From Adineta vaga (taxonomy: Eukaryota > Rotifera), in assembly GCA_021613535.1 (NCBI GenBank), contig CP075493.1, forward strand, positions 620,001 to 684,000: a stretch of 64,000 bases of DNA, read 5' to 3'. The first letter of the stretch is position 1; every line of letters begins with the position of its first letter. The translations under genes and the position numbers were made by a program. Shown here in pieces: positions 1 through 10,314 of the stretch. Below the pieces are notes generated by a model, which did not search any database, was not told the origin of the DNA, and saw only the letters and a program-made list of their open reading frames with translations.

Positions 1-1302
1 CGTGATTTGTCGTTCTGCCAATTAGCTGATTCATATATTCGGGAGAACCACATTATCATCACCAAATAGCAAGCATTGAAATAGAACGGAAGTTGCTTTG
101 TAAGATCCATCAAAGCGGTCAATATCATCGCGAAGCGATATAAATGTGATTGTCGAAGTTTTTCGTATTTCTCCAACCATGAACGTGAAGAGATATCTCC
201 ATGTCGTTCTGCCAGCCACATTTTCAGATAAGCATCAGCTTCACCCAGCTCCTGTACTTTATCCAGTAAACCCTGTACGTTTTCTTCGAAATTAGTTGTA
301 CCTTCTCCTTCTTCGACGATTTCACTGATGATATCGTCGATGGTTTTTGCATCAACATGATACCGTCGCTTATTTTGCTGAGCGAAGGAGTCGGAGTTCT
401 GGCTGCGATATACGGGTCCTGTTGGTATAGCACGTTCCGTATTGAATTCTGGTGATAGAAGCTCATCTACCAGATTACGATTATTATTTATAACCCATTT
501 ATTCCGAAATGCCTGTTCATATAGTGGCTTAATCGCTTTCTGATACAAAGCAGCGATGGACTGGAAACGAAATTCTTTTAGTGCCGGTTCCTGTCGTCTC
601 ATACGTCTCCTTTAATTATTTTTTTCGGCCAGTGGACGAAGAGAAGTGTAGACTAAGTATAATTTGTCGGCCATATCTTTTCGAACAGTCTCATCCTCGA
701 CGTTTAGGAGCATGCTTTCGATCTGAAAACGTGTTTCAAATTCAAATGAGTTTTCGAGCATATCGATAGTTTTTGACGTAAATATCTCATTGCCTTGTAA
801 AGTATCAGACGAGTCGTAGAGGACGAAGCGCCGGATGTTATCAAGAGTAAACGGTGCAATTGGAATTGGCACGTCGATGTCGTCATTTACTTGAGTTTCG
901 CCGGTCGCAGCTCTCCAGTTCGGAAAAAGCCAATTACCAGTAGTGAGGTGCCTTTTCGGCAGTGCAAAGTGTGGCCTTTCTCCTAGTCCACGTAACATGC
1001 ATTGAACATAGTGCAGATGAAGCATTTCCTCTCGTGCTACAAGAAGAATACTTTCTTTCCATGCTCGAGCGCGTTCGAATTGGATGGCAGCGCGCCTATT
1101 ATCACCTACACCGGCAAGCTTTTCAAATTCGTGTGGAGTCGTTTTGATCGTGCTAGCCGTGTAAAGATAAGCATTTAACAAACTATGTTCCAACTGAGCA
1201 GCTTTCTGCAGTAGAGATACTAGACGTCGATAGTCATCATTTCTGCAGAACTCGATAACTGACGAATCTAAATGAAGTAGCAGAGAACATTGGTAATGAT
1301 CA
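1..1302 (-). CDS. VioB-type ferritin-like domain protein, partial, with one in-frame stop
   Basis: The minus strand is open from about 1302 to the left window edge except for one TAA at 612-614, so the 3' end is missing. The translation starts with an E-H-x6-Y-L-Y helix (AQLEHSLLNAYLYTAS), followed by REEMLHLHYVQCMLRGLGE. These are the metal-ligand helices of the ferritin-like domain seen in VioB/RebD iminophenylpyruvate dimer synthases. After the stop the same frame resumes with FRFQSIAALYQKAIKPLYE, which matches the segment that follows in that domain, so both halves are one gene. The stop is either a nonsense mutation or lies in a short intron; neither choice is forced. No ATG precedes the domain. 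A CTCAG acceptor at 1303-1307 suggests an upstream exon. Domain assignment is fairly secure; substrate unknown. Confidence 0.7.
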
Positions 1303-1966
1303 CTGAGAGGTTGTAGGCATACCAAAAAGATAAGAACATATATAATTTGATTGACTGATCTCAAGGGTAGAGCCGTTATGTCTAAACGGCTTTTGATCGA
1401 TTTTGGACAGTTCGCAAATCACCCGTGAAGAACTGACAAAAGGGTTTATACAGGGACAAATACAAGAACTTTTTTATACACCTTACTAACGAAACCTGTT
1501 TCCCAGAGTGCAGTAGCTCGTGTAAGTTGCAAAGCTGCTCAATCAACTTTACCGGATGTTTCAGAAGTCTCTTCCGCTTATACTTTTCTTATATCTCTCG
1601 TAATTAATTTTACTCTACCGACTGATTTCATTTTAAATGATGAATGAAGACAACACGTTTTTATCTATTTGGACAAAACTCGAGAAGTCCTTTTCAGAGC
1701 TGATAAAATCGTGATATCTCCAATAGATGGACTGGTCATTTCTTTTTCATTTAACCCTCAAATACACTCCTGAAGTCTATAGAGATCCCAGAGGAGAATG
1801 TGCCGTTCGAAAAGTTGACTACGTTTTCGTTTCACATCAACCATTAACAAATGAAATCAGGTGTTAATAGTAGTACATGTTAACGCCTCTTACGACGTGT
1901 GAGTAGAAAAAAAATTCAAACATGCTACGCTAAAAGTTGCGTAGTTCACAGGGATGTATTGGAGGG
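1303..1966. other. No recognised gene
   Basis: AT-rich sequence between the ferritin-like gene and the PAN-like gene. It may hold the missing first exon of the former, but no ATG-led ORF with recognisable content was found. Confidence 0.4.
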
Positions 1967-3319
1967 TTAGCAAGCATCATAATGGAATGTTTCAAAAGAT
2001 AAAAGTGGCACCTTACTTTGAGCATCACACACTTCATCGTGCTTCTTCGTGGCAGGAACGAATGGACCTTTTTCGCTAAAAACGATGCAGTTTTTGCTAT
2101 TAGAATCATTTGTTGTATCATAAGACCATGCCACACAGTCGAACAGTGAATCGCAGTATTTCATACAATTTGCAAGTGTCTTCGTCTTGAATATTTCATT
2201 ATTATTGATTGTTTTGAAATTTCGGAGGAGATTACTTCGTACTTCCACATATGGCTTATGGTTTTCACCTATAATACGGTTTCCATGGCAAATGTAATTA
2301 TAATTTTAAAAATTGAAGGAAACACATACGGTTAGTTTGAGGAGACAATATTTAGTATGTCCCAATGAGCCTCTGCTAGGGATGTACAGTTTATATTCAC
2401 CAGCGTTCATGAGCGTAAATGTGTCTCTATCTCAAATATGTCAGAAATTAGAATTATGAATCATATTAAATTTGTATATAGTTTTAAAAAATTATCTTAT
2501 TGTGGGAAACCGAGCTGAATCGGTCCCCGAGTATTCGAAAATTCAAAGCCGTTTTCGAGCGATGCACAGGAGCTATTTGAAATTTCTCACAAATGTCTCA
2601 CTAGTCAACAACTGAAATCAGGGTTCATCAGGCTTTCTGCATATGATAGTTACAAAAGAGACACTTGCGCTCACTAGTGTGGATACCAGCAGTGCACCTC
2701 TATCTTTAAACTCATCCTCATAACCGAATACCACTCCATATTAGAAGCTCTCTCTAAAAGATTGTATGTTCCAGACATATCAGAAGCTCTTCTTCTTTAC
2801 AAGCTTTTCGAGACTTTCTAGAGAACTTTTATTAGTGTTATGAGAGTAAAATTTCGTTAAATATAAATTCTTAATCTAAAAACGTGTTGAATTCTTAGGT
2901 AACCGAATTAAAATTCGAGAAACTTTGGTTCCCAAAATGCCAGATAAATCATAGAACATAATAGAAAATCCCTCCGACGATTTTCGACTCCGAATTGTCC
3001 ATAAGGCCTTTGGGGCTTCTGATTTCGAGAGGGATTTACCACTTCTGACAGATTGTACTGAATAAGGATAATGTCATCTTTTCAATCAAACGATGTTGTG
3101 GCGCTACGAGAAGTAGTTCTTATACTCACACTCTATACAGGACTGATGTTTTGCGAGTTCTGCATGATTCCGACTTTGTTTATGACGAATAAATGAACGA
3201 ATAGCTGGCTCGTCTAATTTCATGCCATTCCACCTTTTAGTACGAACTAAATTACACTGAAGAATCGATAACAAAACGATGATAAGTAGGTTAATTGATA
3301 CGAAGACTGATAGTTTCAT
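1967..3319 (-). CDS. Secreted PAN/apple-like domain protein, two exons
   Basis: Exon 1 is 3319-3130 (ATG at 3317-3319) and codes for a signal peptide (MKLSVFVSINLLIIVLLSIL) and a basic linker. It ends at a strong GTGAGT donor. Exon 2 is 2268-1967, after a TTATAG acceptor. Joining them completes a TGT codon and keeps the frame, which is good support for the model. Exon 2 carries the cysteine pattern C-x3-C-x5-C-x-A-W-S-Y typical of PAN/apple modules, which bind proteins or glycans outside the cell. The product is about 165 residues and ends in a cysteine. The intron (2269-3129, 861 nt) is long for this window and looks filled with non-coding repeat sequence. Function beyond secretion and likely binding is unknown. 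Confidence 0.6.
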
Positions 3320-4898
3320 ATTCTTTCAACAAAAAGAAATGAAATAATGGACGACTAAATAGCAACTAGTTCACTTGAGAAGAATGTGCAAATTGTACTT
3401 TGGATCATGTGCATACTCTACACAGCGATCCGCACGGCTAGTTATGTGATGACAAAAAAAGGAAGAACGAAAGAAAGAGTGATGAAGGTGACGCAATGAG
3501 ATAGGGAGAGAAAAAAATGTTTTCGTTTTGCCTTCCCTTAGCAGTAATCGACACGCATAAATGTTTTTTAGAATAAAATATAGTGATCTTTCTTTTCTAT
3601 CACTCAATCACTTCTTTAATTAATACAAAGGAGAAGCAGCGAACACCGTAAAAGTAAATCCGTAGAATAAGAAACGGAAAGGGTATATGATTTTAAGAGT
3701 TTATGAACAAAATGATCCAAGGCGATAAAAAGGATTTTTGGTAATCATCAAGTAAGACTAAGGGTATTTGAATATTCATTGAAAAGTTGTACCGTTTATT
3801 GATTTAGTTTTGAGTGGTTTTTTAATCTACCCTTGAGGCACTTACACTCAACCGGTTTGCCAATCGACCGTATCATGGTTGTCTTACTTGCTAGAAGGAC
3901 AAATAGCCGCAAAACTACCATATAGGGTTGTAAACTTTCAAAAAATCCCAATATGACGCGGGTTATATTACTTAGACGTCAAAACATAGCATTCTTCATT
4001 GGCTCGTGGAGCTGAAAAAAAGAGAAGAAAACTGATATCTCTCATAGGGAATACTATAATCACTGAGTTTCGAGTGTGACCTATTCACAGAATATTTTGA
4101 ACTAAACTAAGTTGACGCAGAAGGATAGATAAAACGGAATCACTGATTTTTCATCGATGATAAGAGGGGCGCTTCTATCGTCCTCAGTGTGAAATGAATC
4201 ATCGTTAAAGCTCAACACAACACCCATACCCACCCTTTTCGCTGGTGAAAAAACATTTTTCTATTTGTTAAACATAAACAAGTACTTTTGAAATCTTGAG
4301 TGTGGGTGCGGGTGTGGATTAGAGAGGAAGAACACTTACACTCTAGATGGCAAAAGGCGAGACTTCAAATACTTCAGGTAGTATTTTGAAACAAGGTGAG
4401 TTATAGATGCAGTATGAGTGAAGTCTCGCTTTTCCCCCCTTGCCGACACCCACAACCTCATGACCAAATAGGGCGCTTTCATTTGAAATCAGAGAATCGG
4501 AACGATGAACACAGGAACAGATGAATACGCAAGAGTCTAAGTGTGAGTGAACGCGAAAATCGAGAAAATATAACATCGATATGTTCCTTTATCAATATCG
4601 ATTCATATATGCCTTGGTTTGATTTGGTTTCGTCAATATTGTGGCTGAAAACAGTCGAGTGCTCATCATTCCTGCGCTCATCGTTCACCAACCCATTTAA
4701 TAGTTACCTCGCATACGATTTACACGTAATAAAAAACAGCGTCACCATATGACATCACTGATAAAATTTTCTTGTTCTATTTGTTGTTGAAGAAAGTGAT
4801 GTCATCTTATTTTTAGATTTCATCAGACATTATTTTCTTTTTATATGAAATTAAAAGGCCGATTTAAACCTTTAACATTCTAATAAAAACATTTAATA
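3320..4898. other. Gene-free stretch with repeat fragments
   Basis: No convincing coding region. It contains a C-rich telomere-like tract near 4209-4236, a G-rich one at 4294-4317, and the small inverted-repeat element listed at 4351-4446. The remainder is AT-rich. Confidence 0.4.
4351..4446. repeat. Short inverted-repeat (MITE-like) element
   Basis: The left end reads GGCAAAAGGCGAGACTTCA. The right end, reverse-complemented, reads GGCAAGGGGGGAAAAGCGAG followed by ACTTCA, so the two ends are imperfect terminal inverted repeats about 96 bp apart. The G-run plus AAAAGCGA terminus is shared with the element at 41552-41745, which suggests one non-autonomous family. No clear target duplication was found here. 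Confidence 0.45.
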
Positions 4899-6089
4899 AT
4901 GGTTGATAATTGTAACAAAATGCGAACAATTCTTATTGTGGGTGGTGGATTAGGTGGTTTGGCTCTAGCTTAACTACTAATACAAGAGTGTTTACCTTCA
5001 TTAAAAGTAGTTTTATTCGAACGTGATGTCGAGGAAAATGTTCGTGATCAAGGTTATTGTATAACAGTAAATGAAATGGGCATTAATGTACTTAAACGTA
5101 TATTAGTTCTAAATGATATTTTCTCCGATGAATTAACTATGTCTCAGAATCAATATAAAGTGAAACTTGCTGACAAAAATCTAAATATAATATTTGATAT
5201 AGCAGCAGAAAAATTGAAAATAATTGAACGAGCAACTTTACGACGAAGTCTTTTGAAAAACATCGATGTTCGATGGAACAAACGATTTGTTTCCTACAAA
5301 ATGCTCGATGATGGCGTCGAAGTCTATTTCGAAGATGGATCATCAGTACAAGGAACATTACTTGTTGGTTGTGATGGAGCTAAATCACTTGTTCGAGCTC
5401 AACTTGTACATAATCTAGAACGAGAAGATATGGGAGTCGTCTTCGTATCATCTACTATTCAATCAAATCAAACGTTAGGTAAAGTGCGACAGTTAATAGA
5501 AAATAGTCTTGTACAAGTTCTTGGAGAACAAAGCCATTCTTTATTTCTCATTTCTGTCGACAATTTGTGGTTTTGGTCTCTTTCATGGGCAAATGAGGAA
5601 ACAGGAGAAACAAGTATTTCTTCTAGTGAATTACTGAATAAAGTTCGTACGAATTTCAATAATCCAGAACTCGTTCGTTTAGTGGAACCATTATTATCAT
5701 CATCAGAACGTTTCGATACTTTACGTCTTTATTCTTCTCCATGTTTAAAAGTAAATCCATTTCCAAATAATTCTCGAGTTACATTATTGGGCGATGCTGC
5801 TCATTTGATGACGATTCAACGTGGTATGGGAGCGAACACAGCCTTTGCCGATGCATTTGATCTGGCTAATGTTATATGTCTTGGTCCAACTCAATCTTCT
5901 CTTGCTGATTATGAAGAGAAAATGTTTAGACGCGGATTTCAAGCCGTTCAAGATTCATTCAATAGCACTCGCATGCTACGAATGTCCGGTAGACAGGCTA
6001 ATATAAGGAATTATATTTTTTGGTTTCTCCACTACATGATGGCATTCAAAAACATTGTCCTGGTGCCGTTTACATTCTTTTGGAAATGA
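4899..6089 (+). pseudogene. FAD-dependent monooxygenase broken by one stop codon
   Basis: From ATG 4899 the frame gives the dinucleotide-binding motif VGGGLGGLALA, then TAA at 4971-4973, then continues open to TGA at 6089. Later motifs fit class A flavin hydroxylases (zeaxanthin-epoxidase/aromatic hydroxylase type): the DG motif GCDGAKSLVR near residue 160 and the second FAD motif LLGDAAHLM...GMGANTAFAD near residue 300. With the stop read through, the length is about 396 residues, normal for the family. A C-to-T change in CAA would explain the stop. No intron is visible, and the family is common in bacteria and fungi, so horizontal origin is plausible. An ATG at 5076 opens the rest but lacks the FAD fold start, so a product from there should not work. 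Confidence 0.8.
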
Positions 6090-6158
6090 GTAGATCATAT
6101 TTATATTAGACTTCTATTATTTATGATTGTACGGTTATTTCTTTTATACTCGGTAATC

Positions 6159-6200
6159 TTGAGGGTGTAGGTGGTGTTTCAATTTAACCCACACCCACTC
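6159..6200. repeat. Telomere-like inverted pair (G-rich then C-rich)
   Basis: CTTGAGGGTGTAGGTGG is followed after a short spacer by ACCCACACCCACTC. The G-rich arm is on the left and the C-rich arm on the right, as in the other hairpins of this window. It lies 70 bp after the monooxygenase stop. Confidence 0.6.
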
Positions 6201-6568
6201 TCTATTTATGCCTGAATGCTGTTATCTTACGACATCTATACTGTATCGATTATCTAAATTCTGCATAGGTCTATAACTGCTGAATGCAAATAAAGAATGA
6301 TTTAATTATGCACAATTTTTCTTCAAAATAAAAACAATGTTTACACGTTTCTTTTTCATTTCGTTAGTTTTATTGAAACTATAGGTTCTTTTCTTTTCAT
6401 ATTTGTAAAACCATCTACACCAACTTATCATCTCCTTATTTATCTGACGAAGTATTCTTATATTAACAAAAGTTCTATCGATATAAAAGGTAATTCTGCA
6501 CATTGCTTTTAGTCATGGGATCTTTGATAACACGGTCGTCAACAGCAGAACTAAAGAACGTTATAAAT

Positions 6569-7219
6569 ATGACAGATAAGAAGAAATTTATTCCAGCATT
6601 AGGTTATGATTGGCTGACAAAGTTCTATGACTGGACAATTAAATTAACAATGCCGGAAAAAAAATTCAGAACAAAACTCGTTGACAAATTAAATCCTAAA
6701 TCTGAAGAAATTATTTTAGAATTTGGATATGGAACTGGACAAAATTTAATTCTTGCCAATCAACGAAATAATAAATCAACATTTATTGCTCTTGATATTG
6801 ATCCAAAAGTGAAAGCTATTGCTGAGTGTAAAATGAAACAACATGGTTTTGACATATCTCTCGATATATATGATGGAAAAATCTTTCCATACGCTGACAA
6901 TTCATTTCATAAAGTATTTAGTTCGTTAGTTTTTCATCAACTTGACAGAGAAACGAAATTATTTTGCTTAAAAGAAATCTTTCGTGTTTTAAAACCAAAT
7001 GGACAACTTATTATTGGAGATTGGGGACAAGCGAAATCAAAAACTATGAGATTTGCTTTTTATTTTGTTCAAATTCTTGATGGCTTTCAAACAACTAATG
7101 ACAATGTCAATGGTCTTTTACTTAAATTTATCGAACAAATAGGTTTCAAAAATGCTAATGAAGTTGATTTTATCAACACTAAAATCGGAACATATTCATA
7201 TTATACAGCAACAAAATAA
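6569..7219 (+). CDS. Class I SAM-dependent methyltransferase
   Basis: Motif I is ILEFGYGTGQN, motif II is IALDIDP, the post-II region is IYDGKIFPYADNSFHKVFSS, and LKEIFRVLKPNGQLIIGDWG is the late strand with the GQL turn. This is the UbiE/COQ5-like Methyltransf_11 pattern. I chose ATG 6569, where the domain begins (MTDKKKFIPALGYDWLTKFYD region); an in-frame ATG at 6515 would add 18 residues. The product is about 216 residues, intronless and ends TAA. The acceptor substrate cannot be read from the sequence. The gene sits 480 bp after the broken monooxygenase on the same strand. A shared origin or pathway is possible but not shown. Confidence 0.8.
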   Translation: MTDKKKFIPALGYDWLTKFYDWTIKLTMPEKKFRTKLVDKLNPKSEEIILEFGYGTGQNLILANQRNNKSTFIALDIDPKVKAIAECKMKQHGFDISLDIYDGKIFPYADNSFHKVFSSLVFHQLDRETKLFCLKEIFRVLKPNGQLIIGDWGQAKSKTMRFAFYFVQILDGFQTTNDNVNGLLLKFIEQIGFKNANEVDFINTKIGTYSYYTATK

Positions 7220-9774
7220 AATTATAAAGAAAATAGTAATTATTCATGGATGAACTGATGACCGAGTAAAATTTACAGAAAAGAATAATAAGCAACATTT
7301 TTCTTCACATCAATCACTAAACAATATCATAAACATGAAAGACATATGATTAATTAAATAAATATCTCGAGCATTTTGATGAATTATATTTCCATTAATA
7401 GATATACTTGATGACAGCGCATATAGACATGCATTGATTCGATGTAAAGATAAAATGAATATCTTTGAAATAGTCGATTGAACTAAAGCGTAGTATAATA
7501 GAAATCAAATATAACTCTATACACAATCTAATAACAACATCAAAGTATAACATTTATACAAAAATTAGTTGTCAAAAGTATTAACTATAGTGTAAAAACA
7601 TTGGAGAAAGAGAATTGATAAAATATAGATTAACATTAATATAATAATGATCAGTAGAAAAATAATATCTATTTTTTTCATAATTATTCTAAGAAAAAAT
7701 TTAAAAAATCATAGTTAATCGTGGAAAATACTTGACAATATAGCATCATCATCGATAAACATGTTAGGATGAAGATGAAAATATTCACATCACTCGATGA
7801 TTACCATCGATTTCGATTTCTAATTGCATTGAAACGTAAGTACCTTCAAAAATTTCATTTTCTACATCACTATACTTTTGTTCAAGTGTCGGATGCAGCT
7901 GATGATCACGGATCAACAGCAGAGTTCTAATAACACTGAAAATTACGTATTCGACGACGAACAAGTACAACCGTTTTGGAAAACACAATATGAAGTGTTC
8001 AGAATAAAGATTTGCAAACCGCTCATATATAAGATCAAGAGCTGAAAATATAGGAATAGTTAGAACTCGATGAGTTTTATCTACCAACCCATTCATTCTC
8101 ATTCACATCCTCTCACTCTACCTTTGTTTCAACTGTATTTTTGTAGGTAACGGGAAATTTATAAACGAATATTTTGTATTAAAAAAAATTCTCTCTGACT
8201 AATAAATGTCGCTCATGACTTTTCTCTTTCTCTTCTTACTGCTTTAAAAACAGCGTCATATTTATGGAGAAGCAAGCAAAACGAATCATTAATGATATTC
8301 TGTTAGTATTATTCATTTTTCTTTTCTTATTGAGAGAACGAAAAAAAAACATTAGATTTTCAATAATGTCAATTTCGTTAATGATTTAAAATGAATCATA
8401 GAGGGAATTTCTTTAACAACAGAAAATAAACAAATCGAGGGTGTATAAAAAGAAGAATTTTATTTCTTTTCCTACATTAATAGATTGAAGCAATATATAA
8501 TTATCAAGTATATTCAAATATTACTTATCGATATAGACTAAACATGAACTTTGATCTAAACAAAATCTGATTATTTTCATTCGACTACAAAAATTGGCAC
8601 ATGAATCACAGGATTTACAAATGATAATATTGAAAAGTATGTCGAACATTTGATATTACTAAACTATGATATAAGGTGTTGATATTATGTTAACTAAGTT
8701 GACGAAACATCCGAGTTTATGTGTTTCGTCATATTTTTATTATTTATTCGTTTTTTCAAAGTCAATATTATTTGAATGATTACCCACAACTACATTATAA
8801 CTTCGATATTCTTAAATCGTATGATGACAAATCTACTGTAAATCAAAATCAATCAGAACAAAAATAAGATTATATTCATCTTACGTGAGTAATTCTTAAA
8901 AATTCATCTATAGTCGAGAAATATAAAAGAGCACTTGAATTCGAGATACGAAGGAGGATTATTATCACAGATAATGTAAAATTCAGTTTAAATATCAACA
9001 TATGTCACTTTATGACGCTAATTTACTCGATATGCTTGGAAAAAATAACTGGAATTTATCATTCATCAGAACAGAAAGCGATTGTTTTATTCAAAAAAAG
9101 CAATGTGTTATTTTTATTCACAACATACGTTAAATAATGTATTATTTTTCATACATTTTGCTTTTTCGCGTCACATTTACAATTCTGACACAAAAATAAC
9201 CAAACTAAACAAATTTTTCCCCCAGAAAAACTTTATTTTCATCCCCACAAATTATGCAAATAATCCTTTTTTTTCAATTCTCCATCAACGATGTGACTGC
9301 ATGTCAATAGAAATGATTTGCTACGTTTCTACAAGCAAAGAACTGTTTTTTTCTTGACTTATATCGATAGACAAATTATCGACAGGTTAGATGAGAAACT
9401 CTCTATCTCTCAGACAAAACATGCTTTTTCTTTCAGCAACTATCAACATTGTGCGTGTAATATAAATTTCATTCCGAAGATTTTCATACGGATTAAATTA
9501 TACGAAGAAATTTTAGGTACCTTTGAGGACGATGTTATTAATTGAGATATAACTCTTATTTTACAGAAATAATAAGGGACGATCATTTGGAGTTTTTCTT
9601 ATCAGGTAATTTAGCAACGACATTGGAAGATGAAAACTATATACAAAAGTATATGCGAAATGATAGTTTCAATTAGAATAGAGAGTTTGGACTAATCTTA
9701 AACTAAAGCTAATGCTAATGCATAATTTTTCATTAGATGGAAATTGAAATTCGATCTCATTCATTTTTTATCAG
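7220..9774. other. AT-rich stretch without a supported gene
   Basis: The only ATG-led ORF of note is on the minus strand at 7785-8102 (105 codons). It matches no family I know and lacks motifs, so I do not call it. The rest is AT-rich with many stops on both strands. Confidence 0.4.
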
Positions 9775-9788
9775 TATTTTTATGACAT

Positions 9789-10106
9789 AATAATAATAAT
9801 AATAATAACGTCCCATAGGCTATTCGCCCGTTGGGGCCGGCCGCGGTTATTATTAGTATTTTTTCCACATGCAGCCGGGTTCTACCGTCTTTTCTTTTTA
9901 CGGACGGCGGTATCTGCACCCTCTTCCGTCCAACATACTCACTAAGCGTGTAGCCAGTATGAATGACTCATGTGGAATGAGTCATGTTTAGACAACTTAG
10001 CCGTTAGTGACTTGTCTAGGGTCATTCCATGGATGATGTTACTGAGGTTTGAACACAGTACCTTGAAGTTACGTGTCGAACAACGTAACCACTCAACCAT
10101 GGCGGC
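9789..10106 (-). mobile_element. tRNA-derived SINE with 14-bp target duplications
   Basis: Read on the minus strand, the element starts GCCGCCATGGTTGAGTGG, a clear box A region of a tRNA gene. About 40 nt later comes a box B-like TGTTCAAACC. A GC-rich body follows (CGGCCGGCCCCAACGGGCGA), and the element ends in a TTA-repeat tail (9789-9808). The flanks are identical 14-mers TATTTTTATGACAT at 9775-9788 and 10107-10120, a target-site duplication typical of LINE-driven insertion. The 318-bp length fits a SINE. The tRNA head is not a functional tRNA. It lies about 200 bp upstream of the ART/FG-GAP gene. Confidence 0.8.
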
Positions 10107-10314
10107 TATTTTTATGACATGACTGAGATAAAGAACCCACACTCTTCGCCTGAGTTCAAATCTACCATTTCCGTGTTAAAAATTAATCTTTTGAAATTTG
10201 TTGATATTGATGATTATGTTTTAGATAATTCTTTAATAATAATCTATACATCATCGTAAAAATTGTTCATACTTGTTTTTTAAGTTTTGATAATTATTTG
10301 TAAACTAGAAGTAA

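Noticed and set aside
7785-8102. 105-codon minus ORF with an ATG
   Set aside because: No motif or family recognised. A possible intron near the 5' end changes the frame to a quick stop, so coding status cannot be supported.
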